A DNA stretch of 64,000 nt, taken from NCBI GenBank assembly GCA_035551475.1, contig DASZMX010000125.1:30823-94822 (forward strand), given 5' to 3'. Shown piece after piece: positions 49,881-59,821 of this stretch. The stretch is from DASZMX01 sp035551475. GTDB taxonomy: Bacteria > Verrucomicrobiota > Verrucomicrobiia > Limisphaerales > Palsa-1400. Made by a program: the position numbers and the translations under genes. The notes beneath the pieces were generated by a model. The model saw only the letters and a list, made by a program, of their open reading frames with translations. It did no database searches and was not told the DNA's origin. The first letter of the stretch is position 1; every line of letters starts with the position of its first letter.

Positions 49881-50761
49881 TGAACCCCACCGCACCCGCC
49901 CCCCAGCCGCGTCCCCGTTTGCCGCAATGGCTTCGCACCAGCCTGCCGACCAGCGACACTTTTGCCCACACCCGCTCGTTGCTTGATGAGCTGAAGCTTC
50001 ACACCGTTTGCGAAAGCGCCAAATGCCCCAATCATTGGGAATGCTGGAGCAAGGGCACCGCCACCTTCATGATCGCGGGCGACCATTGCACGCGCGCCTG
50101 CGGTTTTTGCGCCGTGAAAACCGCCCGGCCTCTTGCCTTGGAGGCGGACGAACCGGAACGCGTGGCGGAAGCCACCCGCCGCATGCGCCTTAAACATGTT
50201 GTCATCACCGCGGTGGCGCGCGACGATCTGGACGATGGCGGCGCGGAGCATTTTTGCCGGACCATTGAACGGGTGCGGGAAATCAACCCCGGGATTGTAA
50301 TCGAGGTTCTCGTGCCGGATTTCCTGGGGCGCGAGGATTCGCTTGACGCCGTGATCGCGGCGCGTCCGCATATCTATAACCACAATCTGGAAACCGTGCG
50401 GCGCTTGACGCCGAGCGTCCGGCACCGCGCCACGTACGATCGGTCATTGAGCGTGCTGGGCCAGGTCAAAAAGAAAGCGGGCGCGGCAATCCACACCAAG
50501 TCCGGCATGATGCTGGGTCTAGGCGAAACCGAACCGGAAGTTTTGACAGCTATGCAAGATTTGCGCAGCGCCAGTTGCGACATTCTTACGTTGGGGCAGT
50601 ATTTGCAGCCTACGCTGAAACATTTGCCCGTGGTGGAGTTCATTTCGCCCGAAAAATTTGCGGTTTACAAGGCGCACGCCGAGGGGATGGGGTTCGCGCA
50701 TGTGGCCAGCGGCCCGATGGTGCGCAGTTCCTACCACGCCGACGAGTTTTCGATTCGATGA
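49880..50761 (+). CDS. lipA: lipoyl synthase
   Basis: 293 aa radical-SAM enzyme inserting two sulfurs into octanoyl groups of carrier domains. The auxiliary Fe-S cluster ligands are in CESAKCPNHWECW. The radical-SAM CxxxCxxC is CTRACGFC. The C-terminal RSSYHADEF supplies the Ser ligand of the auxiliary cluster. The length is typical. lipB is not in the window. Confidence 0.97.
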   Translation: MNPTAPAPQPRPRLPQWLRTSLPTSDTFAHTRSLLDELKLHTVCESAKCPNHWECWSKGTATFMIAGDHCTRACGFCAVKTARPLALEADEPERVAEATRRMRLKHVVITAVARDDLDDGGAEHFCRTIERVREINPGIVIEVLVPDFLGREDSLDAVIAARPHIYNHNLETVRRLTPSVRHRATYDRSLSVLGQVKKKAGAAIHTKSGMMLGLGETEPEVLTAMQDLRSASCDILTLGQYLQPTLKHLPVVEFISPEKFAVYKAHAEGMGFAHVASGPMVRSSYHADEFSIR

Positions 50762-50809
50762 ATTTCGGCGCGGGCGAATGGTCTAAGGATGAATTAAACG
50801 GTTTTCACT

Positions 50810-52096
50810 ATGGCGACAAACATGGACTCAAAACCTCCCGGCGCTCCGGCGGAAAAACCACGGCATGGCAGCCGGCTTTGGCTGGCCATTCTGGTGGCAG
50901 TGGTGTGCGTGGGAGGCGTGGTGTGGCTTGTCAAATATCGGCAAGGCCAGGCGGCGGCCAAGGCCAAGCGCAGCCGGGGCGACGTCACGGCGCCGGTGGT
51001 GGTGGGGAAAGTTGTCAATAAGACATTGCCGATTTATTTGGACGGCCTCGGCACCGTGCAGGCCTTCAATATCGTGACAGTCAAGTCCCTGGTGGACGGC
51101 CAGCTCATTAAAGTGGCCTTCACGGAAGGGCAGGACGTGCATGCGGGGGACCTCCTGGCGCAGATTGATCCGGCGCCGTTTCAGGCCGCGCTGGAGCAGG
51201 TCGAGGCGAAAAAAGCGCAGGACGAGGCGCAACTGACCAACGCCAAACGCGACCTTGAGCGCGACCAGCAATTGATCAAGGACAAGATCGTGACTGAGCA
51301 GGCGTTGGAAACGCAGGAATCCCTGGTCACAGGGTTGGAGGCGACGGTGAAGGCCGATCAAGCCGCCATTCAAAGCGCGAGCGTGCAATTAAAATACGGC
51401 ACCATCACCGCGCCCATTGATGGCCGGTGCGGCCTGCGGTTGGTGGATCAGGGCAACATCGTGCATCCCAATGACACGAATGGCTTGGTCGTGATTACCC
51501 AATTGCGGCCGATTTCCATCGTATTCACGTTGCCTGAGCAATACACGGGGCAGATCGCCGCGAAATTGGCGCAGGGCGGCGTGACGGTGCTGGCGCTGGA
51601 TCGTGACAACAAAACGTCTCTCGGAACGGGAAAACTGGCGGTGATTGACAATCAGATCGACCCGCAAACCGGCACCATCAAGCTCAAGGCGACTTTTCCC
51701 AACGATGATTTGAAATTGTGGCCGGGCCAATTCGTCAATGCGCGAGCCATCGTTGAGTCAAGAACAGGATTGGTCGTGCCGTCCGCCGTTATTCAGCGCG
51801 GGCCCTCGGGCGAATATGCCTTTGTGGTCAAGGACGGGGTCGCCAAAGTGCAGCCATTGAAAGTTTCCCAAACCCAGGACGGCCTCGCGCTGGTGGAGGA
51901 TGCCGAGAGCGGCGGCGGTTTGCGTGAAGGAGACTCCGTCGTAGTGGATGGACAGAATCGTTTGCAGGATGGTTCCAAGGTCACGACCGGCGACCAAACC
52001 GGCGGCGGCAAAGGCCACGGTGGACGCGGCGGCACGAACGCGGCGGCAATGTCCAAACGCATGACGAACAGCGACGCCGGGGCCGCGAAAGAATGA
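50810..52096 (+). CDS. mdtA: RND efflux periplasmic adaptor (MdtA-like)
   Basis: 428 aa. An N-terminal anchor helix (LWLAILVAVVCVGGVVWLV) is followed by a HlyD-type adaptor with split lipoyl halves (VTVKSLVDGQLIKVAFTEGQDVHAGDLLAQID and YGTITAPIDGRCGLRLVDQGNIV). Between them lies a coiled-coil hairpin (~110-170). Beta-barrel and membrane-proximal domains follow (GTIKLKATFPNDDLKLWPGQFVNARA). The tail is Gly-rich (GGGKGHGGRGG). It begins a three-gene efflux operon. No TolC-like channel gene is adjacent. Confidence 0.9.
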   Translation: MATNMDSKPPGAPAEKPRHGSRLWLAILVAVVCVGGVVWLVKYRQGQAAAKAKRSRGDVTAPVVVGKVVNKTLPIYLDGLGTVQAFNIVTVKSLVDGQLIKVAFTEGQDVHAGDLLAQIDPAPFQAALEQVEAKKAQDEAQLTNAKRDLERDQQLIKDKIVTEQALETQESLVTGLEATVKADQAAIQSASVQLKYGTITAPIDGRCGLRLVDQGNIVHPNDTNGLVVITQLRPISIVFTLPEQYTGQIAAKLAQGGVTVLALDRDNKTSLGTGKLAVIDNQIDPQTGTIKLKATFPNDDLKLWPGQFVNARAIVESRTGLVVPSAVIQRGPSGEYAFVVKDGVAKVQPLKVSQTQDGLALVEDAESGGGLREGDSVVVDGQNRLQDGSKVTTGDQTGGGKGHGGRGGTNAAAMSKRMTNSDAGAAKE

Positions 52097-52106
52097 GGCG
52101 TCCGGC

Positions 52107-55100
52107 ATGAGCATTTCGGAACCGTTCATCAAAAGGCCCGTCGCCACCGCGTTGCTCATGGTGGGCGTGGTTTTGCTGGGGTTGCTCGGGTATTCGCTCC
52201 TCCCGATCTCGGCGTTGCCCCCGGTGGATTTTCCGACCATTCAAGTCGTGGCTCAATATCCCGGCGCCAGCCCGGATGTGATGGTGTCCTCGGTCACGAC
52301 ACCTTTGGAACGGCAATTTGGCGAGATCAGCGGGTTGAACCAAATGACCTCGGTCAGCGCGTTTGGCACCACGACCATCACGCTGCAATTCACGCTGGAC
52401 AGAAACATTGACGCCGCCGCGCAGGACGTGCAGGCCGCAGTCAACGCGGCCAACGGCGTCCTGCCGCATAACATGCCCAATCCGCCGACCTATAATAAGG
52501 TCAACCCGGCGGACACCCCGATCCTCACGCTGCGGGTCACCTCGGACACGCTGCCGTTGGAAAAGGTCAACGACCTGGCGGACACCGTGCTGGCGCAAAA
52601 GTTGAGTGAAGTCACCGGCGTGGGATTGGTGACGATTGAAGGAAATCAAAAGCCCGCTGTGCGCGTGCAGATTAATCCCGGCGCCATTGCCTCGTTGGGG
52701 TTGAGCCTGGAAGATGTCCGCAACGCGCTGACGTTGAATAATATTAACCAGCCAAAGGGGAGCTTTGACGGACACAAACAATCCTATTCCATCGGCGCCA
52801 ACGACCAGATTTTTTCCGCGCCCGAATATCGCAACGTCATCATCGCCTACAAGAATGGCTCGCCCATCCGTTTGCGCGACGTCGGCGATGTCATTGACGA
52901 TGTGGAAAACGTCCGCCTGGCCGGCTGGGTGGATGACAAGCCGGCGGTCATCGTGGATATCCAACGACAGCCGGGGGCCAACATTATCCAGACCGCCGAC
53001 CGCGTTAAAGCCCTGCTGCCGCGCCTGAAGACCTCCATTCCGCCCTCGGTGAATGTGGGCATTTTCAGCGACCGTACGGAAATGATCCGAGCCTCCATCA
53101 AGGATGTGCAGTTCACCTTGGTATTGACAGTCGTGCTGGTGGTCATGGTGATTTTTCTCTTCCTGCGCAAGTTCTGGGCGACGGTCATTCCGAGCGTGGC
53201 GCTGCCGCTGGCGATTATCGGCACGTTTGGCGTGATGGACCTGGCCGGATTCAGCCTCGATAACTTGTCGCTGATGGCGCTGACGATTGCCACGGGATTT
53301 GTGGTGGACGACGCCATCGTCATGATTGAAAACATCGTGCGTTTCATCGAAGCGGGCGATCCTCCGATGGAAGCGGCGTTAAAAGGGGCCAAGCAAATCG
53401 GGTTTACGATCATTTCGTTGAGCCTGTCGCTCATTGGGGTTTTTATTCCGCTGATTTTCATGACCGGCATCGTGGGCCGGCTCTTCCGCGAATTCGCCAT
53501 CACCATGAGCATCGCCGTGGTGGTGTCCGCCGTTGTGTCTTTGACACTGACGCCGATGATGTGCGCGCGCCTGTTGCGGCCGGAGAATGAGGACAAGCAC
53601 GGCTGGTTCTATCGTTGGACGGAAGGTTTTTTTCAATGGATGCTGGGCGCCTACGACCACGGTTTGCGGTGGGTGCTGCGGCACCAGTTTTTCACGCTGA
53701 TGGTCGCGGTCGCCACGCTGGTGGCCACGGTGTGGCTCTACATCATCGTGCCCAAGGGATTGCTGCCGCTGCAGGACACGGGCTTGATCATCGGTGTGAC
53801 CGATGCGTCCCAGACGATTTCATTCAAAGGCATGGTGGAAAAACAACGGAGCGTGGCCGAGGAAGTGCGCAAAGATCCGGATGTGGTGAGCGTCGCCTCG
53901 TTTGTCGGTGCGGGCACCGTCAACGCCACGCCGAATACCGGCCGTCTTTACATCAATCTCAAGCCCAAAGGGCAGCGCTCCGCCAGTATTGACAAGATCA
54001 TCGCGCGCCTGCGTCAGCGCACGGAAAGCCTGGAGGGCGTCTCGCTTTTCATGCAGGCGGTGCAGGATGTGCAAATCGACAGCCGCGTCAGCCGCACCCA
54101 ATATCAATACACACTGCAGGATGCCGATGAAGGCGAGCTAAATGAATGGGCTCCGCGTCTGCTGCAAGCCCTGCGGGCGCACGATGAACTGGTGGACGTG
54201 GCGAGCGACCAGCAATCCGGCGGGCTGGCCTTGAGCGTGGACATCAACCGCGACAAGGCTTCGCAGTTCAATGTGCTGCCGCAAAATATTGATGACACGC
54301 TCTACGACGCCTTCGGCCAGCGCCAGGTGACGATCATTTTCACCCAGCTCAACCAGTATCGCGTCATTCTCGAGGCCAGCCCGAATTTTCAGCTTACGCC
54401 CGCCGCCTTGGATCAGATTTATGTCAAATCGACCACGGGGCGCATGATTCCGCTGAGCGCCTTTGCGAGCGTTAAAACGACCCTGACGCCGCTCGTTATC
54501 CTGCATGAAGGGCAATTTCCGGCGGTGACGCTATCCTTCAACCTCGGGCCTGACAGTTCACTCGGGGCCGCGGTCACCGCCATCCAGGAGGCGGAGCGTC
54601 AGATTAATCTGCCGGAAACGGTTGCCACGAGCTTTTCGGGCAGCGCGGCGGAATTTCGCTCGTCGTTGAAAAGCGAGCCGTTCCTGATTCTCGCGGCCAT
54701 TGTTGTCATTTATATTATTTTGGGCGTGCTCTATGAAAGCTACATTCATCCCATCACCATTTTGTCCAGCCTGCCGTCCGCGGGCGTGGGCGCCTTGCTG
54801 GCGATGATGCTGTTTCACATCGAACTCTCGCTGGTGGCGTTGATCGGCATCATCCTGCTCATCGGCATTGTCAAGAAAAACGCCATCATGATGATCGACT
54901 TTGCGCTGGATGCGGAGCGCGAGCAGGGGTTGCCGCCGGAGGAATCGATTTATCAGGCATGCCGTTTGCGTTTTCGGCCGATCATGATGACCACGATGGC
55001 CGCGTTGCTCGGCGCCATGCCGCTGGCCTTGCAGAATGGGAACGGCTCCGAATTGCGGCAGCCGCTGGGCATTTCCATTGTGGGCGGGTTGCTTGTGTCT

Positions 55101-55235
55101 CAATTCCTCACCCTCTACACCACGCCGGTGATTTATCTTTATCTGGACCGCCTGTCCGCATGGGCGAAGCGGTCGCGGCGCGCCACAGGGCCGGCGGAAG
55201 CGCCAGCCGGAGCGGCGCCGGTCCCGGTGAAATGA
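52107..55235 (+). CDS. mdtB: RND efflux pump inner-membrane subunit (MdtB-like)
   Basis: 1042 aa proton-driven exporter with the AcrB-type layout of 12 helices and two large periplasmic loops. The N-terminus reads SEPFIKRPVATALLMVGVVL. TM4 carries the proton-relay Asp pair in GFVVDDAIVMIENIVRF, and TM10-11 have GIVKKNAIMMIDFALDAER. The docking loop FSGSAAEFRSSLKSEPFLIL is typical of HAE1 pumps. It lies 10 bases after the adaptor and 4 bases before a second pump subunit. MdtB-MdtC in enterobacteria form a mixed trimer, so the same is likely here. Confidence 0.92.
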   Translation: MSISEPFIKRPVATALLMVGVVLLGLLGYSLLPISALPPVDFPTIQVVAQYPGASPDVMVSSVTTPLERQFGEISGLNQMTSVSAFGTTTITLQFTLDRNIDAAAQDVQAAVNAANGVLPHNMPNPPTYNKVNPADTPILTLRVTSDTLPLEKVNDLADTVLAQKLSEVTGVGLVTIEGNQKPAVRVQINPGAIASLGLSLEDVRNALTLNNINQPKGSFDGHKQSYSIGANDQIFSAPEYRNVIIAYKNGSPIRLRDVGDVIDDVENVRLAGWVDDKPAVIVDIQRQPGANIIQTADRVKALLPRLKTSIPPSVNVGIFSDRTEMIRASIKDVQFTLVLTVVLVVMVIFLFLRKFWATVIPSVALPLAIIGTFGVMDLAGFSLDNLSLMALTIATGFVVDDAIVMIENIVRFIEAGDPPMEAALKGAKQIGFTIISLSLSLIGVFIPLIFMTGIVGRLFREFAITMSIAVVVSAVVSLTLTPMMCARLLRPENEDKHGWFYRWTEGFFQWMLGAYDHGLRWVLRHQFFTLMVAVATLVATVWLYIIVPKGLLPLQDTGLIIGVTDASQTISFKGMVEKQRSVAEEVRKDPDVVSVASFVGAGTVNATPNTGRLYINLKPKGQRSASIDKIIARLRQRTESLEGVSLFMQAVQDVQIDSRVSRTQYQYTLQDADEGELNEWAPRLLQALRAHDELVDVASDQQSGGLALSVDINRDKASQFNVLPQNIDDTLYDAFGQRQVTIIFTQLNQYRVILEASPNFQLTPAALDQIYVKSTTGRMIPLSAFASVKTTLTPLVILHEGQFPAVTLSFNLGPDSSLGAAVTAIQEAERQINLPETVATSFSGSAAEFRSSLKSEPFLILAAIVVIYIILGVLYESYIHPITILSSLPSAGVGALLAMMLFHIELSLVALIGIILLIGIVKKNAIMMIDFALDAEREQGLPPEESIYQACRLRFRPIMMTTMAALLGAMPLALQNGNGSELRQPLGISIVGGLLVSQFLTLYTTPVIYLYLDRLSAWAKRSRRATGPAEAPAGAAPVPVK

Positions 55236-55239
55236 TCCC

Positions 55240-58200
55240 ATGAGCTTGTCTGAGCCATTCATTCGCCGCCCGGTGGGCACGGCGCTGCTGGCCATCGGGT
55301 TATTCTTGACGGGCGTCGCGGCCTATCGCTCGCTGCCGGTGGCGTCTTTGCCGCGCGTGGATTTTCCCATGGTGTCGGTGGCGGCGAGCTTGCCGGGGGC
55401 GGATCCGGCGACCGTGGCCTCGTCCCTGGCGGCGCCCTTGGAGCGGCGGCTCGGCGAGATTGCCGGGGTCAACGAAATCACTTCCGCGAGCACGCTCGGC
55501 GGTTGCTCTATCACAATTCAATTTGATTTGAACCGCAATGTGGACGGGGCGGCGCGTGACGTGCAGGCGGCGCTCAATGCGTCCGCCAGCGAATTGCCGC
55601 TGGATTTGCCCAGCCCGCCCACCTATCGAAAAATCAATCCCGCCGACGCGCCGATCATGATCATGTCGATGACGTCGGACTTGCTGCCGCCGTCCAGCGT
55701 GTTCGAGCTGGCGGATGAAATCGTCGCGCAACGGCTGAGTCAAGTAGAGGGGGTGAGCCAGGTGTTTGTCAGCGGCGCGGAGAAATCGGCGGTGCGGGTG
55801 CAGGCCAACCCCACGCAGATTGCCTCGGCGGGATTGAGCCTGGAGGATGTGCGCACGTTTTTGGCGGCAGTGAACGTCGATTCCCCCAAGGGCAGCATCG
55901 ACGGCGCGAACACGTCTTACACGCTGACGGACAATGATCAGATTTTTGAGGCGAAGGATTATCGCGCATTATCGCTCATGCGCTCCAATGGCGTGGCGAT
56001 TCGTCTGGGCGACTTGGGGAAGGTGCTGGATGGGGTGGAGAACACGCGCGTGGGGGGCTGGGCGGGATTCAAAAACGGGGACAAACCGGTGGTGAAACCA
56101 GCGGTGCTAATCATCGTCTTCAAACAGCCGGACGCGAATGTCATCGAGACGGTGGATCGGATTCATGCCGCGATGCCGCAGGTGGAACGGTGGATTCCGC
56201 CGGGCGTGAAAATCGGCATCACGAGCGACCGCACGACGACCATTCACGCCTCGGTGAATGATGTGCAAGCCTCGCTGCTGGTCAGCGTGATTCTGGTGGT
56301 CCTGGTGATCTTCGCCTTTCTGCGGCGGTTTTGGCCGACTTTTATCGCCAGCGTCAGCATTCCCATGGCCCTGGCTGGAACTTTTCCGTTCATGTATTTG
56401 TTTCATTTCAGCCTCGATAATCTTTCGCTGATGGCCATCACCATTTCGGTTGGGTTCGTGGTGGATGACGCGATTGTGGTGATCGAGAATATTTTCCGTC
56501 AAATCGAGCATGGCAAATCCTCGATGGAAGCGGCGCTGATTGGGGCGCGGCAAATTGGTTTTACGGTAGTGTCCATGAGCCTGTCGTTGGTGGCGGTCTT
56601 CATTCCGCTGCTGTTCATGGCTGGATTGGTGGGGCGATTGTTTCATGAATTTGCGGTGACGCTGAGCATTGCCATTCTGGTTTCCGGCGTCATTTCGCTG
56701 ACCTTGACGCCGATGCTGTGCTCGCGGTTTTTGAAGCCGGTGGCGGGCTGGCAGGGCAACGGCGTGGTGTACCGGCTGTTTGAACGCATGTTTGACGCGG
56801 CGTTGAATGTGTACCAACGCGGCCTCCATTGGGTCCTCGCGCATCAGGGCTTTACGCTGGGCGTCGCGATCCTCACGATGTTGGGGACGGCCTGGCTGTA
56901 TGGACAGGTTCCGAAAGGCTTTTTCCCCCAGCAGGACACCGGCACGATCATGGGGACAACCGACGCGGCGCAGGACATTTCGTTCGCGGCCATGGAAAAA
57001 CTGCAGGACCGTTGCGCGCGCATTGTGCTGGAGGATCCGGCGGTGGAATCACTGGGATCGTTTATCGGCGGCGGCCCGGGCGGCTCGACAGTCAATAACG
57101 GCCGCATGTTCATCACCCTCAAACCACTGGGCGAACGAAAAATCAGCGCCGACGCGGTAATTGCGCGCTTGCGCCCCAAACTCGCGCGGGTGGAGGGCGT
57201 GATCCTGTTTCTCCAAGCCGTGCAGGACGTCAAGGTCGGCGGGCGGACGGGCAAAGGCCAATACCAATACGCCTTGCAATCGCCGAATCTCGATGACTTG
57301 AACCATTGGGGCCCGCTGTTTATGGACAAGCTGCGGACGATTCCGCAAATCAAGGATCCGAGCACCGACCAGCAGACGCGCGGTTTGCAGGCCAATGTCG
57401 TGATCGACCGCGATGCTGCGGCGCGGTTGGGAGTGTCGCCGCAGGTGATCGATCAGACGCTCTATGATGCGTTTGGCCAGCGGCAGGTTTCCACGATGTA
57501 CAAGCGCTACAACCAGCATCACGTGATTCTGGAGGTGGAGAATGCGTATTTGCAGGAGCCGGATTCCTTGCGTAAGATTTTTGTCAAGTCGAACAGCGGG
57601 GCGCTGATTCCGCTGGCGAGCTTTGCGAAGTTTCAGGACTCCAACGCCTACCTATCTGTCAACCATCAGGGCCAATTCCCTGTCACCACCATGTCGTTCA
57701 ACCTGGATCCAGGCACGTCATTGGGGCAGGCGACAGAGTTGATCAACCAGGCCGCACGCGAACTCGGCATGCCCTCCAGCATCACGGGCAGCTTTCAAGG
57801 CACGGCGCAGGTGTTTCAATCCTCGCTCAGTTCGCTGCCTTTGCTGATGGCGGCGGCGCTGCTGGCGGTCTATATCGTGCTGGGAATTCTCTATGAAAGC
57901 CTGATTCATCCGCTGACTATTTTGTCCACCTTGCCCTCGGCGGGCGTGGGCGCGCTGCTGGCCTTGATCTTGTGCGGCATGGATCTGTCGCTGGTTTCGT
58001 TCATTGGCATTATCCTGCTCATGGGAATCGTCAAAAAGAATGCGATCATGATGGTGGATTTCGCCCTGGACGCCGAGCGCGAGCAGGGGATGGCGCCGGA
58101 GGAGGCGATTTACCAGGCCTGCATCATCCGATTTCGGCCCATCATGATGACGTCGCTGGCTGCGTTCTGCGGGGCCGTGCCGCTGGCCATCGGATTCGGA

Positions 58201-58401
58201 GCGGGGGCGGAATTGCGGCAGCCTTTGGGGATCGCCGTGATCGGCGGCCTGATCGTGTCGCAATTATTGACGCTTTTCACGACCCCGGTGGTTTATCTTT
58301 TCTTCGAACGCGCGCGGCAGCGGTTTAAGATTCGGCGCAAAAAAAGCGCGGGATTCGACCAACGTCAAATCCCGCGCCGTCCGGAATTGGAGCGCGCTTA
58401 G
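55240..58401 (+). CDS. mdtC: RND efflux pump inner-membrane subunit (MdtC-like)
   Basis: 1053 aa paralogue of the preceding gene with the same motifs: SEPFIRRPVGTALLAIGLFL, the TM4 Asp pair in GFVVDDAIVVIENIFRQ, and GIVKKNAIMMVDFALDAEREQ. Sequence divergence from its neighbour suggests an old duplication and division of labour. In E. coli MdtBC only one subunit type needs an active proton relay, yet both copies here keep the Asp pair. The last 4 bases overlap the convergent ahcY. Confidence 0.92.
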   Translation: MSLSEPFIRRPVGTALLAIGLFLTGVAAYRSLPVASLPRVDFPMVSVAASLPGADPATVASSLAAPLERRLGEIAGVNEITSASTLGGCSITIQFDLNRNVDGAARDVQAALNASASELPLDLPSPPTYRKINPADAPIMIMSMTSDLLPPSSVFELADEIVAQRLSQVEGVSQVFVSGAEKSAVRVQANPTQIASAGLSLEDVRTFLAAVNVDSPKGSIDGANTSYTLTDNDQIFEAKDYRALSLMRSNGVAIRLGDLGKVLDGVENTRVGGWAGFKNGDKPVVKPAVLIIVFKQPDANVIETVDRIHAAMPQVERWIPPGVKIGITSDRTTTIHASVNDVQASLLVSVILVVLVIFAFLRRFWPTFIASVSIPMALAGTFPFMYLFHFSLDNLSLMAITISVGFVVDDAIVVIENIFRQIEHGKSSMEAALIGARQIGFTVVSMSLSLVAVFIPLLFMAGLVGRLFHEFAVTLSIAILVSGVISLTLTPMLCSRFLKPVAGWQGNGVVYRLFERMFDAALNVYQRGLHWVLAHQGFTLGVAILTMLGTAWLYGQVPKGFFPQQDTGTIMGTTDAAQDISFAAMEKLQDRCARIVLEDPAVESLGSFIGGGPGGSTVNNGRMFITLKPLGERKISADAVIARLRPKLARVEGVILFLQAVQDVKVGGRTGKGQYQYALQSPNLDDLNHWGPLFMDKLRTIPQIKDPSTDQQTRGLQANVVIDRDAAARLGVSPQVIDQTLYDAFGQRQVSTMYKRYNQHHVILEVENAYLQEPDSLRKIFVKSNSGALIPLASFAKFQDSNAYLSVNHQGQFPVTTMSFNLDPGTSLGQATELINQAARELGMPSSITGSFQGTAQVFQSSLSSLPLLMAAALLAVYIVLGILYESLIHPLTILSTLPSAGVGALLALILCGMDLSLVSFIGIILLMGIVKKNAIMMVDFALDAEREQGMAPEEAIYQACIIRFRPIMMTSLAAFCGAVPLAIGFGAGAELRQPLGIAVIGGLIVSQLLTLFTTPVVYLFFERARQRFKIRRKKSAGFDQRQIPRRPELERA

Positions 58402-59813
58402 TAGCGGTAATGCTCGGGCTTGTAAGGGCCGTCGGCTGAGATGCCGAGATATTTGGCCTGGCTCGGGGTGAGGCGGGTCAGTTTGACGCCGATTTTCTCG
58501 AGGTGCAGGCGGGCGACTTCTTCGTCCAAATGCTTGGGCAAACGATAGACTTCCGGCTTGTAGGTGTCCTTGTTTTTCCAGAGGTCCAATTGCGCGAGGA
58601 CCTGGTTGGAAAACGAGTTGGACATCACGAAGCTGGGATGGCCGGTGGCGCAGCCCAAGTTCACGAGCCGGCCTTCGGCGAGCATGTAAAGGCTGTTGCC
58701 CTTGGGGAAGGTGTACTTGTCAACCTGCGGCTTGATGTTCAGTTTCTTGACGCCTTTGGCTTTGTTCAACCGGTCCACCTGGATTTCGTTGTCGAAATGG
58801 CCAATGTTGCAGACAATCGCCTGGTCTTTCATTTTCTGCATGTGCTCCAGGGTGATGATGTCGCAGTTGCCCGTGGTGGTGACGTAGAGGTCGGCCTGGC
58901 CGAGGGTGTCTTCGACGGTCTTGACTTCAAAGCCTTCCATCGCCGCCTGCAAGGCGTTGATCGGATCAATTTCGGTGACGATGACGCGGGCGCCGAATCC
59001 GCGCAGCGAATGCGCGGAGCCTTTGCCGACGTCGCCGTAGCCGCAGACGACGGCGACTTTGCCAGCAACCATGACATCGGTGGCGCGCTTGATGCCGTCG
59101 GCCAGCGATTCGCGGCAGCCGTAAAGGTTGTCGAACTTGGACTTGGTGACGGAATCGTTGACGTTGATGGCGGGCACGAGAAGTTTGCCGGCCTCTTTCA
59201 TTTGATAGAGGCGATGGACGCCGGTGGTGGTTTCTTCGCTGACGCCGCGCCAGTCCTTGACCACGCCGTGCCAGAATTGCGGGCGCTCCTTGGCGATGCG
59301 CTTGAGCAAATTCTTGATGACGTCTTCTTCGTGGGAAGCGCTGGGGCTATTGACCCACTTGTCGCCGTTTTCCAATTCGTAGCCCTTGTGGATGAGCAAA
59401 GTGGCGTCGCCGCCGTCGTCCACAATCAATTGCGGGCCCTTGTCGCCCGGGAAACAGAGCGCCTGGAAGGTGCAGTCCCAATATTCCTCGAGGGTTTCGC
59501 CTTTCCACGCGAAGACCGGGATGCCGGCTTTGGCGATGGCGGCGGCGGCGTGATCCTGCGTGGAGAAAATATTGCAGCTCGCCCAGCGCACATTGGCGCC
59601 GAGGGCGGCCAGGCTCTCGATCAGGATCGCGGTTTCAATGGTCATGTGCAACGAACCCGTGATGCGCACGCCTTTGAGGGGCTTTTTCGCCGCGTATTTT
59701 TTGCGGATCGACATCAGGCCGGGCATTTCATGCTCGGAAATGTCGATGGTCTTGCGGCCGTATTCGGCGAGGCCGATGTCTCGGACTTTAAAATCGTTTT
59801 TCGGTGTGGCCAT
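58398..59813 (-). CDS. ahcY: adenosylhomocysteinase (SAH hydrolase)
   Basis: 471 aa NAD-dependent enzyme splitting S-adenosylhomocysteine into adenosine and homocysteine. Motifs are GVRITGSLHMTIETAILIESL, VFAWKGETLEEYW, NVNDSVTKSKFDNLYGCRESL, the NAD-binding VVCGYGDVGKGSAHSLRGFG and the C-terminal KPEHYRY. It contains the ~40-residue insertion of the longer bacterial/plant form. It lies 8 bases after metK on the same strand, so SAM synthesis and SAH removal are co-transcribed. Confidence 0.97.
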   Translation of the reverse strand: MATPKNDFKVRDIGLAEYGRKTIDISEHEMPGLMSIRKKYAAKKPLKGVRITGSLHMTIETAILIESLAALGANVRWASCNIFSTQDHAAAAIAKAGIPVFAWKGETLEEYWDCTFQALCFPGDKGPQLIVDDGGDATLLIHKGYELENGDKWVNSPSASHEEDVIKNLLKRIAKERPQFWHGVVKDWRGVSEETTTGVHRLYQMKEAGKLLVPAINVNDSVTKSKFDNLYGCRESLADGIKRATDVMVAGKVAVVCGYGDVGKGSAHSLRGFGARVIVTEIDPINALQAAMEGFEVKTVEDTLGQADLYVTTTGNCDIITLEHMQKMKDQAIVCNIGHFDNEIQVDRLNKAKGVKKLNIKPQVDKYTFPKGNSLYMLAEGRLVNLGCATGHPSFVMSNSFSNQVLAQLDLWKNKDTYKPEVYRLPKHLDEEVARLHLEKIGVKLTRLTPSQAKYLGISADGPYKPEHYRY

Positions 59814-59821
59814 AATTTAAT